From: Prolixibacteraceae bacterium
GTDB lineage: Bacteria; Bacteroidota; Bacteroidia; Bacteroidales; Prolixibacteraceae
Direction of reading: 5' to 3'
Length of the DNA stretch: 5,709 bases
Assembly: GCA_017998095.1 (NCBI GenBank)
Contig: JAGODU010000230.1
Span: forward strand, 1 to 5,709
Below are positions 1-5,059 of this stretch, one piece after another (the stretch's first letter is position 1; the number at the start of each line of letters is the position of its first letter). The notes below the pieces were generated by a model. That model saw nothing but the letters and a program-made list of their open reading frames with translations. It was not told the origin of the DNA and searched no databases. The translations under genes were made by a program, and so were the position numbers.

Positions 1-47
1 GGTACTTTAACAAATAAAATTAGGTAACCAAGTAATGAAGCCAGACA

Positions 48-64
48 AATTTTGAGTCAAAATT
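48..64. promoter_or_regulatory. 17-bp palindrome, operator-like (repeat copy 1)
   Basis: AATTTTGA-G-TCAAAATT is a perfect inverted repeat of 8-bp arms around one central base. Such spacing is typical of sites for dimeric DNA-binding proteins. The half site TCAAAA recurs nearby at 74, 87 and 393. No cognate repressor gene is in the window, so the role is inferred from symmetry alone. Confidence 0.5.
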
Positions 65-193
65 AAACTAACATCAAAAATTTACATCAAAATTTATCTC
101 GTCAGATCTATGGCCGTTAGGCAGACTTGACAAAAATGTTTATTTAGGTACTTTAACAAATAAAATTAGGTAACCAAGTAATGAAGCCAGACA

Positions 194-210
194 AATTTTG
201 AGTCAAAATT
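194..210. promoter_or_regulatory. 17-bp palindrome, operator-like (repeat copy 2)
   Basis: This is an identical copy of the palindrome at 48-64, exactly 146 bp away. Both arms are unchanged. Confidence 0.5.
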
Positions 211-624
211 AAACTAACATCAAAAATTTACATCAAAATTTATCTCGTCAGATCTATGGCCGTTAGGCAGACTCGACAAAAATGTTTTTTTAAATAGTTT
301 AGTTAATTAAATTAGGTAACCCAGTAAATAAGCATTAGTCCAATAAGAATTAGCCAATAGATTATTCAAAGTATATTTGATTGACTGTTTAGTCAAAATA
401 AACGCCAGGTCAAGCTTATGTTAAACTGCCGAAAGCATCCATTGGGGAAATTCATTTTTGATAATGTACTATTTGAGTCTTATACTTATTACTGTATTCT
501 TATTTATGTATCTTATTATGTATATGTTATACTATGTATATTATGTATTTATATGCTTACTTAATTGTTGCGGGGGGCAAAATATTAAAGCAATGCATAA
601 ATTAATTACTATAATATATATTAA

Positions 625-669
625 ACCTCCCCCCCGCTTATTTTTTTTTTACTTAATGCGGGGGGAGGT
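625..669. repeat. GC-rich inverted repeat with T-rich loop
   Basis: The left arm at 625-637 reads ACCT, seven C, then GC. The right arm at 658-669 reads GC, six G, then AGGT. They can form a stem of about 12 bp around a 20-nt T-rich loop. The right arm shares TGCGGGGGGAGG with the hairpin at 827-851. It does not look like a standard terminator, because the T run lies in the loop and not after the stem. Confidence 0.6.
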
Positions 670-787
670 ATTATTATAGGAATAAAGCGAAAGAATAGTT
701 CATAATCCCCAATAGATGTATTAAATATGCTATTTCAGAAAGACAAAAGGTTAGTATTAAATTTAGGTGTAGTTATTATAGAACAAT

Positions 788-821
788 TATGGTTATATAT
801 TGAATATGGTTATATATTAAA
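788..821. repeat. 17-bp direct tandem repeat
   Basis: The unit TATGGTTATATATTGAA (788-804) is followed directly by a copy with one change (805-821). It lies about 100 bp before the first gene of the cluster. It may be a pair of regulatory binding sites; no protein partner can be named. Confidence 0.6.
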
Positions 822-826
822 GTAAA

Positions 827-851
827 ATGCGGGGGGAGGGGGACCCCGCAT
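827..851 (+). repeat. GC-rich hairpin element upstream of the gene cluster
   Basis: ATGCGGGG (827-834) pairs perfectly with CCCCGCAT (844-851) around a purine loop that includes GGAGGGGGA. The element continues into CTTCTTA. It closely resembles the hairpin at 5496-5522 at the other end of the cluster, including the AGGGG loop and the CGCATCTYCTYA tail. There is no T run after it, so a simple intrinsic terminator is unlikely. It could be a processing or protein-binding site. Confidence 0.75.
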
Positions 852-908
852 CTTCTTACCTTCCGGATTAACGTGGATGCAAGATTTATAGGAACCCGCT
901 CTCAAATG

Positions 909-916
909 TGGAGGAA
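909..916 (+). promoter_or_regulatory. Ribosome binding site that sets the start of the first gene
   Basis: TGGAGGAA lies five to six bases before the ATG at 921. The longer in-frame ATG at 873 has no such site, so the shorter start is preferred. Confidence 0.75.
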
Positions 917-920
917 TAAT

Positions 921-1214
921 ATGATGAGTTTAAGTTTAATATTGATATCCGCCATATGTGCAATTTTCAATGTGTACATGTGGTATAAAGAAATCACATC
1001 ATTAAGATTAATCCAATTCTTTATGGATTTAGCTGGTACTCTATTGATTATATTACTATTTGCTGGTGCAGGTAGTACAGTTTCAGGTTTTGCTATTTCC
1101 ATGATAATCTCGGCAGTATGGAGCATAATATCCGAGATAGAAAATGCCAAGAGAAAAAAGAAGAAACTTGCAAAACAAAGAGCAAAACTTGCCAAGAAGG
1201 AGGCATCAATATGA
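921..1214 (+). CDS. Small membrane protein with a strongly basic C-terminal tail
   Basis: The product has 97 residues from the ATG at 921; the frame is open back to an ATG at 873, but only 921 has a good ribosome binding site. There are three hydrophobic segments (about residues 3-22, 30-50 and 52-70), the last two joined by a short glycine/serine turn. The tail (71-97) has 11 lysines or arginines, including KRKKKK, and probably lies in the cytoplasm. Size, hairpin-like membrane segments and charged tail resemble phage holins, but there is no lysis gene beside it. Its TGA overlaps the polymerase ATG as ATGA, so the two are translationally coupled. It may instead be a membrane anchor that binds nucleic acid or polymerase through the tail. 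The family is not recognised; the holin idea is a guess from shape. Confidence 0.8.
   Translation: MMSLSLILISAICAIFNVYMWYKEITSLRLIQFFMDLAGTLLIILLFAGAGSTVSGFAISMIISAVWSIISEIENAKRKKKKLAKQRAKLAKKEASI
1197..1203 (+). promoter_or_regulatory. Ribosome binding site that sets the polymerase start
   Basis: AAGGAGG lies seven bases before the ATG at 1211. The frame is open upstream to an ATG at 1118, but that start lies deep inside the preceding gene and would add 31 low-complexity, lysine-rich residues that mirror that gene in another frame. Confidence 0.85.
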
Positions 1215-3673
1215 AAATAAGAACCTCTATAGGCAAGTTTAAGAACATAATCATAGATATCCCTGTGTCTAATGGAGACTATCCATGGGAGTTAAAACAT
1301 CTCATTACAGTTAGACGTAATGAGGATAACAACCCTGAGATATGCTCCACAGCATCACAGGAAATCCTGGATGCTATAAAGGCCAATAGTAAATTTCTTA
1401 CAAGGTTATCTCAAAGAACAGGGATAACTGAGGAAGAATTAGTATTGGCCGTGAAGAGACTGATCATGCGGGTAATAAATAATTCTAGTATATTTTATTA
1501 CGGCCCCGCAGATGATCATGTCTACATCAAGGGATATGATCCTACTGATAAAATAGACGACTTGAGAGAATTAGCCAGGTATGTTGATCTAACATGCGCT
1601 GGTGGAGATAATATGTTCAAGAAAGGGATACTTAAGAAGAACCATACATGGGCTGACATATATCTTAATATCCCATTCAGGCGATTTATGTCCCTCAATA
1701 GATTTCCTCTGATGCGGGGAATAGATAAATCTCTTGAGTTTATTAATCCTGAGAGCCCCGTTGTAATTGATCAGGATCAAATAGATATTAACCTGATCAA
1801 GACGGTGAATATATTCAGAATCAGAGGTAATATCCCAGGCACCGAAGAAGGTGCTTGCATAATATCAAAGTCATGTGCAAAAAAGCTTAGGGCAGTAAAG
1901 AAATACTGTACAACCAAAGATCCTGGGTTTATTGCACCAACTAAAGTAACAAAAACAACCTTGATTTCATCCCAGGAAGTAGAAGTATTCAAGGGTGAAA
2001 GAATATGGGATTTTAGGATTGGAGATAAAATCATTGATGCTCACAGCAATAAGTCTATAGCATCTCTTATCGTTCCTGACGAAGAGATGCCTTTAATAAA
2101 CGGGAAACGAGTAGAAATGATCTTCAATCCTAATATAGAGAAAAGATGTAATTTCTCTACGGTAATTGAAGAAAGACTAAGCAATTGTTCAGGGCCGTAC
2201 CCAATTATCTGTACTAATCCTGAGGCAGTGTTAAACTGTCCTAGTAATGTAACATATGTTACATTCAGAGGGAAAGAGTACAGAGTATCATATGGGACTA
2301 CTAAGTTCTATAGGCCAGACCAAATTGCAGCGGAGAAATTTCAAATCACAAACCTAACCTTAGGTGATGCGTGGTTGAAATTTTACTGTGGCAATAAGGA
2401 ACTACTAAAGAAGATCATGGCACGAACAGATCAGGACGTTTCATTAGATCTTCTTAACCAGACATTCAAAGCTCTACGAATGGTTAAGAAGACAAATAGT
2501 ATAGAGTATGATCCAAAGTATAATCCTTCAGTAGGACCTGAGTATTATCTTATAACAAAGAAGTTGGATCGTACTAAGATATCTACAGGATTTGATGAGC
2601 CGCAAAATGAAACGGTACTTGACCCAATTACAACAATGATGCATTCATATGTTGTAGTTGGTAAAACAAACATTATTATGCCGGCAAGGCCATTTACTGT
2701 CATCGATGGAAAGATAATAGTCGATCCAATCAGAGCGGCGTTTAATAGAATCATAGCAGAGCTCCAATCGATTCAAAAACGTAACCTCGTTAGGTACGTT
2801 AATGAATATAAGAGTACTCTTGAGAAAAGTCTCAAGGGTAAAAATGGAGCTATCTATAACACGGTATATCCAAGGATACCATGCATATATGGAGTTGCGT
2901 ATAATGCTGATATTGCCGAAGATGAAATCCTCCTTCCTAGAGGAGTAACATCCGAGGAATATGCAACTGTAATAAGGATGCCTGTGCACGGTATCCATAA
3001 CGTCAAACTTCTTAAAGTAAGAAATACCGATGGCCCCGCAAAGGCTATTGGTATTAATTATAAGACTATGAAAAGCATGGATGGTGATTTCGACGGAGAT
3101 TGTTTAACTGTAATACCTCATCCAAAAGATGAGGCAGAGTTACTCTTAAGAGAGCAGAAGTATAATTCTTATGTTGATATCGAGTCTAAAGTAGACATTG
3201 ATAAGACCCCATTCATGCGGGGACTAACCGATGATGAGATTATCGACGGCCAGATAGTTGCGGCTAAACGGTTTTATAATATTAAGAGGCTGACAGCTAT
3301 GGGTGCGGCCATAGCTATTAAGATAAGAGATAACGCACTATCTGAGCAACTGAATCTAGATGCTTTTCATTTATATGGTAGAATCTACCATTATATAGCA
3401 CAAGCTGCGCTAAATGAAAAGCATAATAACTCAAATCAAATGTCCCCAGTAGAAAAACTTGTTGTCTCATATCCGAGAAATAGACAACAAGTTATTAAAG
3501 CGATACATGAGTTGTTTCAAGGTGACACCGAAGCAGAGAAAGCATTCATCTCTGAAATGAATCGACCTGCTAAGCTAACTCTACTTCAAGCGATAAAGTT
3601 CAAAGATGATTTGAGGACAAAACCTATAATCATTGATGAACTTGCAAAATTAATTTATGGAGGTGACGCATAA
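1211..3673 (+). CDS. Single-chain DNA-dependent RNA polymerase, YonO-like (fused beta-like and beta-prime-like barrels)
   Basis: The product has 820 residues. Residues 271-325 read like the active-site part of the beta subunit: GDK (K273), then HSNK (K281), EEMP (291-294), NGKRVEMIFNP and ERLS. The two lysines are 8 apart, as in E. coli beta K1065/K1073. Residues 538-630 match beta-prime: LKGKNG (541-546), IRMP (588-591, like NRAP of beta-prime), then DGDFDGD (624-630), whose D626, D628 and D630 should bind the catalytic magnesium. QAALNEKH (731-738) fits the trigger helix QxxLNxxH. Residues 1-190 are unassigned. The canonical polymerase has these parts on two subunits of over 1,100 residues each; SPbeta YonO joins them in one chain of about 900. 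It probably transcribes phage genes in the host cytoplasm. No sigma-binding region is evident. I am sure of the polymerase superfamily; promoter choice and target genes are unknown. Confidence 0.93.
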   Translation: MKIRTSIGKFKNIIIDIPVSNGDYPWELKHLITVRRNEDNNPEICSTASQEILDAIKANSKFLTRLSQRTGITEEELVLAVKRLIMRVINNSSIFYYGPADDHVYIKGYDPTDKIDDLRELARYVDLTCAGGDNMFKKGILKKNHTWADIYLNIPFRRFMSLNRFPLMRGIDKSLEFINPESPVVIDQDQIDINLIKTVNIFRIRGNIPGTEEGACIISKSCAKKLRAVKKYCTTKDPGFIAPTKVTKTTLISSQEVEVFKGERIWDFRIGDKIIDAHSNKSIASLIVPDEEMPLINGKRVEMIFNPNIEKRCNFSTVIEERLSNCSGPYPIICTNPEAVLNCPSNVTYVTFRGKEYRVSYGTTKFYRPDQIAAEKFQITNLTLGDAWLKFYCGNKELLKKIMARTDQDVSLDLLNQTFKALRMVKKTNSIEYDPKYNPSVGPEYYLITKKLDRTKISTGFDEPQNETVLDPITTMMHSYVVVGKTNIIMPARPFTVIDGKIIVDPIRAAFNRIIAELQSIQKRNLVRYVNEYKSTLEKSLKGKNGAIYNTVYPRIPCIYGVAYNADIAEDEILLPRGVTSEEYATVIRMPVHGIHNVKLLKVRNTDGPAKAIGINYKTMKSMDGDFDGDCLTVIPHPKDEAELLLREQKYNSYVDIESKVDIDKTPFMRGLTDDEIIDGQIVAAKRFYNIKRLTAMGAAIAIKIRDNALSEQLNLDAFHLYGRIYHYIAQAALNEKHNNSNQMSPVEKLVVSYPRNRQQVIKAIHELFQGDTEAEKAFISEMNRPAKLTLLQAIKFKDDLRTKPIIIDELAKLIYGGDA
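1767..1800 (+). repeat. 9-bp perfect inverted repeat inside the polymerase gene
   Basis: TTGATCAGG (1767-1775) and CCTGATCAA (1792-1800) pair perfectly around a 16-nt AT-rich loop. It lies in coding sequence; no function can be assigned. Confidence 0.55.
2246..2265. repeat. 20-bp perfect palindrome inside the polymerase gene
   Basis: AATGTAACATATGTTACATT is fully self-complementary with no central spacer. It encodes part of the connector between the two barrels (residues 346-352, NVTYVTF). It could be a dimeric protein site or a by-product of V-T repetition in the protein. Confidence 0.7.
2815..2840 (+). repeat. 11-bp hairpin with AAAG tetraloop inside the polymerase gene
   Basis: Bases 2815-2825 pair with 2830-2840 (one T-G) around AAAG. 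It overlaps codons just before the LKGKNG motif. A second, bulged hairpin (2778-2800) lies 15 bases upstream. Confidence 0.6.
3456..3493 (+). repeat. 12-bp perfect inverted repeat inside the polymerase gene
   Basis: AACTTGTTGTCT (3456-3467) and AGACAACAAGTT (3482-3493) are exact reverse complements around a 14-nt loop. This is the longest perfect hairpin arm within a coding region here. There is no T run after it. Confidence 0.7.
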
Positions 3674-3972
3674 TGAAACTTACAGTTTTAGGTGAAATGA
3701 TAAGGAAAAAGGCATTTGAGTATCCTGTTAATGGAGACACCATTAACTATGAGGGTACTCAGTACCATATTAAATGTCAAAATATTGCCGGGTCATCAAA
3801 CCTGGCAATACTGTGTCAGAAAAAACTAGTCGACCCCCGCAACGTTGGTTGGGTATGGGTAATAGACAACGGTGGTCGAAGAAAATGGATTTGTAAGTAC
3901 GAGATTAAAGATGGTGAGTTCTTCATAGTTAAGCCAAACGAAGAACTACCATGCGAAAAAGAAAATAAGTAA
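3673..3972 (+). CDS. Unknown 99-residue protein coupled to the polymerase
   Basis: The start shares one base with the polymerase stop (TAATG) and has GGAGGTGA six bases upstream, so it is translated together with the polymerase. The protein is soluble, with no signal or membrane segment. It alternates short hydrophobic stretches with polar turns (for example WVWVIDNGGRRKWICKYEI, about residues 61-79), suggesting a small, mainly beta fold, and ends in a charged tail rich in E and K. The three tryptophans and the RRK near the middle could contact nucleic acid, but no family is recognised. Position and coupling make it a candidate accessory factor of the polymerase; that is inference. A strong hairpin (3783-3810) lies inside the gene. 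Confidence 0.8.
   Translation: MKLTVLGEMIRKKAFEYPVNGDTINYEGTQYHIKCQNIAGSSNLAILCQKKLVDPRNVGWVWVIDNGGRRKWICKYEIKDGEFFIVKPNEELPCEKENK
3783..3810 (+). repeat. 11-bp hairpin inside the 99-residue gene
   Basis: Bases 3783-3793 pair with 3800-3810 around the loop CATCAA, with ten Watson-Crick pairs and one G-T. It is GC-richer than its surroundings. It lies mid-gene with no T run after it. Confidence 0.6.
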
Positions 3973-3973
3973 T

Positions 3974-4023
3974 TTTCCCAATGGATGCTATAGGGCATAG
4001 GCCCCTTAGCATCTATTGGGGGA
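3974..4023 (+). repeat. Large hairpin in the gap between the third and fourth genes
   Basis: Bases 3974-3990 pair with 4007-4023 over 17 positions (core CCCAATGGATGCTA with TAGCATCTATTGGG; three G-T pairs). A second short stem, GGGC/GCCC (3993-3996/4001-4004), lies inside. It starts directly after the stop of the third gene. No T run follows. A competing stem, GGATAT/ATATCC (4021-4026/4033-4038), overlaps its 3' end, just before the ribosome binding site of the next gene at 4048-4052. This arrangement could serve as an attenuator or processing site that sets expression of the downstream genes. Half copies lie at 435-447 and 707-719. Confidence 0.75.
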
Positions 4024-4056
4024 TATGATTTAATATCCGAATTAATTGGAGGACAA

Positions 4057-4458
4057 ATGAGGTCAACATTCAGAATCGTAAGAAAAATTAGATATTTCAT
4101 ACCAGATATTGTTAAGTTCCCTGATGGAAAAAGGGGACTTATTATATATGGATTTAACAATAGTGAAAGTGGCATGTACATTATTGTATACGAAAGCTTT
4201 ATAAAGTTATCCGTCGACAATGTTACTTTTATAAGATGGATAGCTAAGTCGCCGAGCATAAAATTAGTTACTGATCTTGGCGAAAAACAAATTAGTAATC
4301 TAGATGCAGAGCTACGAAATAATTATGCAATAATTGACATTACTGAATTGTATGAAGTTTTATGTCAAGTTTCTGAGGTAGCAGTGAGGATTGATGATAT
4401 TGTATACAAATTTCGTATACCTGCCAAATTATTTTATAGGATTTACAAAGGAGAATAA
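4057..4458 (+). CDS. Unknown 133-residue protein
   Basis: ATG at 4057 follows GGAGG by four bases. There is no signal peptide or membrane segment. The protein is rich in I, Y, K and R, with a first half of alternating beta-like stretches (RGLIIYGF, GMYIIVYESF) and a second half that looks helical (ITELYEVLCQV) followed by a short strand and a terminal helix (VYKFRIPAKLFYRIYKG). The C-terminal layout resembles that of the next gene's product (ITSLIQSINKV, then YQFNIGRLDKEINKLLK), so the two may be diverged relatives. No known family is recognised. It is separated from the next start by one base and lies behind a large hairpin, so its level may be set separately from the polymerase. Confidence 0.75.
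   Translation: MRSTFRIVRKIRYFIPDIVKFPDGKRGLIIYGFNNSESGMYIIVYESFIKLSVDNVTFIRWIAKSPSIKLVTDLGEKQISNLDAELRNNYAIIDITELYEVLCQVSEVAVRIDDIVYKFRIPAKLFYRIYKGE
4447..4455 (+). promoter_or_regulatory. Ribosome binding site that sets the start of the fifth gene
   Basis: AAAGGAGAA lies just before the ATG at 4460. The frame is open upstream to 4391, but that region is the end of the preceding gene and has no comparable site. Confidence 0.7.
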
Positions 4459-4459
4459 G

Positions 4460-5059
4460 ATGAATATAATGAAAATTATCAGTGTTGTATTTATAATATG
4501 TATATTATATGTTCTTGGTTCTTATCTTGGATTTAAGATAAGACGATTTTTAGTAAAGAAAAGCAATAATAAAATTCTTGGAGCATGGCATTTAACAATA
4601 AATAGGAAGCTCCTTAAAACCATGTTACTTTTAGGAATGAATATAAACCCTGAAAGTGTAAAAAATGGATATAAAGCAGACATGAATTTGCTGCTTATTT
4701 ACGATGGAGCAAATATCTATGGTAGCCTTAGCAACTTGTCAGAAACCAGAAATGATAACATTGAATTGCATTTGTTGGTTTCTGATAAACTGTATAAGGA
4801 CATAGTATTAAATAATATTAGGTCACCATTGAAGACAACGTTATCGAAAAATTTTGATGACATATCTTCAAAGTGCGAGTGTAACTATGATTTCTATGTC
4901 TACGATAATTGTATAGATTACAATATCACTTCGTTGATACAAAGTATCAACAAAGTAAAGAGCAAAAGAATATTTATGACTCTAGGAAACCAAACCTACC
5001 AATTTAACATTGGTAGGTTAGACAAAGAAATAAATAAGCTCCTGAAGGAGGTTGTATGA
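4460..5059 (+). CDS. Membrane-anchored protein of unknown function
   Basis: The product has 199 residues from the ATG at 4460, one base after the previous stop. Residues 4-24 form one hydrophobic helix, followed by KIRRFLVKK; the positive charge after the helix suggests that the remaining 170 residues face the cytoplasm. The soluble part contains LLLIYDGANIYGSLSNL and ends in NQTYQFNIGRLDKEINKLLKEVV, similar in layout to the end of the 133-residue protein. No catalytic motif or family is recognised. The end of the gene holds two perfect hairpins (4933-4951 and 4993-5019), and its TGA overlaps the RNase HI start as ATGA. It may tether the transcription or replication machinery, or the RNase, to the membrane; this is inferred from its neighbours only. 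Confidence 0.8.
   Translation: MNIMKIISVVFIICILYVLGSYLGFKIRRFLVKKSNNKILGAWHLTINRKLLKTMLLLGMNINPESVKNGYKADMNLLLIYDGANIYGSLSNLSETRNDNIELHLLVSDKLYKDIVLNNIRSPLKTTLSKNFDDISSKCECNYDFYVYDNCIDYNITSLIQSINKVKSKRIFMTLGNQTYQFNIGRLDKEINKLLKEVV
4933..4951 (+). repeat. 8-bp perfect hairpin with AAA loop
   Basis: GTTGATAC and GTATCAAC pair fully around three A bases. It lies in the coding sequence of the membrane-anchored protein, 40 bases before another perfect hairpin. Confidence 0.55.
4993..5019 (+). repeat. 11-bp perfect hairpin just before the RNase HI gene
   Basis: AACCTACCAAT (4993-5003) and ATTGGTAGGTT (5009-5019) pair fully around TTAAC. It ends about 25 bases before the RNase HI ribosome binding site (5045-5051), so it could affect mRNA stability or translation there. 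Confidence 0.65.

Larger units (their letters stand above)
1..339. repeat. 146-bp tandem repeat, two full copies and a decayed third
   Basis: Copy 1 is 1-146 and copy 2 is 147-292. I see only two differences between them (T128 against C274, A142 against T288). The period continues: 293-339 still matches the first part of the unit in exact 146-bp register (the block ATTAGGTAAC recurs at 20, 166 and 311), but with many substitutions, and the match is lost after about 339. Each copy holds a 17-bp palindrome, two closely spaced ACATCAAAA(A)TTT motifs, and a GC-richer 30-bp end around GATCTATGGCCGTTAGGC. Copy 1 ends with a perfect -35 hexamer TTGACA (127-132), which is TCGACA in copy 2. There is no open frame across the array. 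It could be a regulatory array, an iteron-type origin or a promoter cassette; the sequence does not decide. The window opens on the first base of a unit, so more copies may lie upstream. Confidence 0.95.
340..870. other. Intergenic region without a convincing gene
   Basis: This stretch is very AT-rich with isolated G or C runs. It contains the GC-rich inverted repeats at 625-669 and 827-851, a lone GCGGGGGGC at 570-578, a 17-bp direct repeat at 788-821, and two half sites (435-447 and 707-719) of the hairpin element found complete at 3974-4023. Those half sites can pair at 12 of 13 positions (one G-U, one C-A mismatch). I found no clear sigma-70 promoter; the best candidate is a weak TTAGTA (751-756), 17-bp spacer and TATTAT (774-779). 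The region is probably the leader or regulatory zone of the gene cluster that follows. Confidence 0.6.

Noticed and set aside
127..154. Sigma-70 promoter TTGACA to TACTTT at the junction of repeat copies
   Set aside because: The -35 hexamer is perfect, but the -10 hexamer matches at only three positions and the spacer is 16 bp. It is noted as a possibility, not annotated.
1..339. CRISPR array
   Set aside because: The unit is 146 bp with no short repeat/variable spacer pattern; the whole unit repeats.
458..679. 73-codon plus-strand frame starting with TTG, highly hydrophobic
   Set aside because: There is no well-placed ribosome binding site. The residues reflect AT-rich low-complexity DNA, and the frame runs through both arms of the inverted repeat at 625-669, giving an implausible PPPR...FFF end.
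827..851. GC-rich hairpin as a classic intrinsic terminator
   Set aside because: No T run follows the stem; the next bases are CTTCTTACC. The same holds for the hairpin at 3974-4023.
1118..1210. 31-codon N-terminal extension of the polymerase
   Set aside because: It overlaps the end of the preceding gene, has no ribosome binding site, and is low-complexity. AAGGAGG before ATG 1211 and the ATGA overlap favour the shorter form.
1589..2998. Several minus-strand frames of 63-117 codons
   Set aside because: They all lie opposite the polymerase gene, whose motifs prove the plus frame; they are shadows.
3816..4259. 147-codon minus-strand frame
   Set aside because: It is antisense to two plus-strand genes and across the large hairpin, with no ribosome binding site pattern or recognisable protein features.
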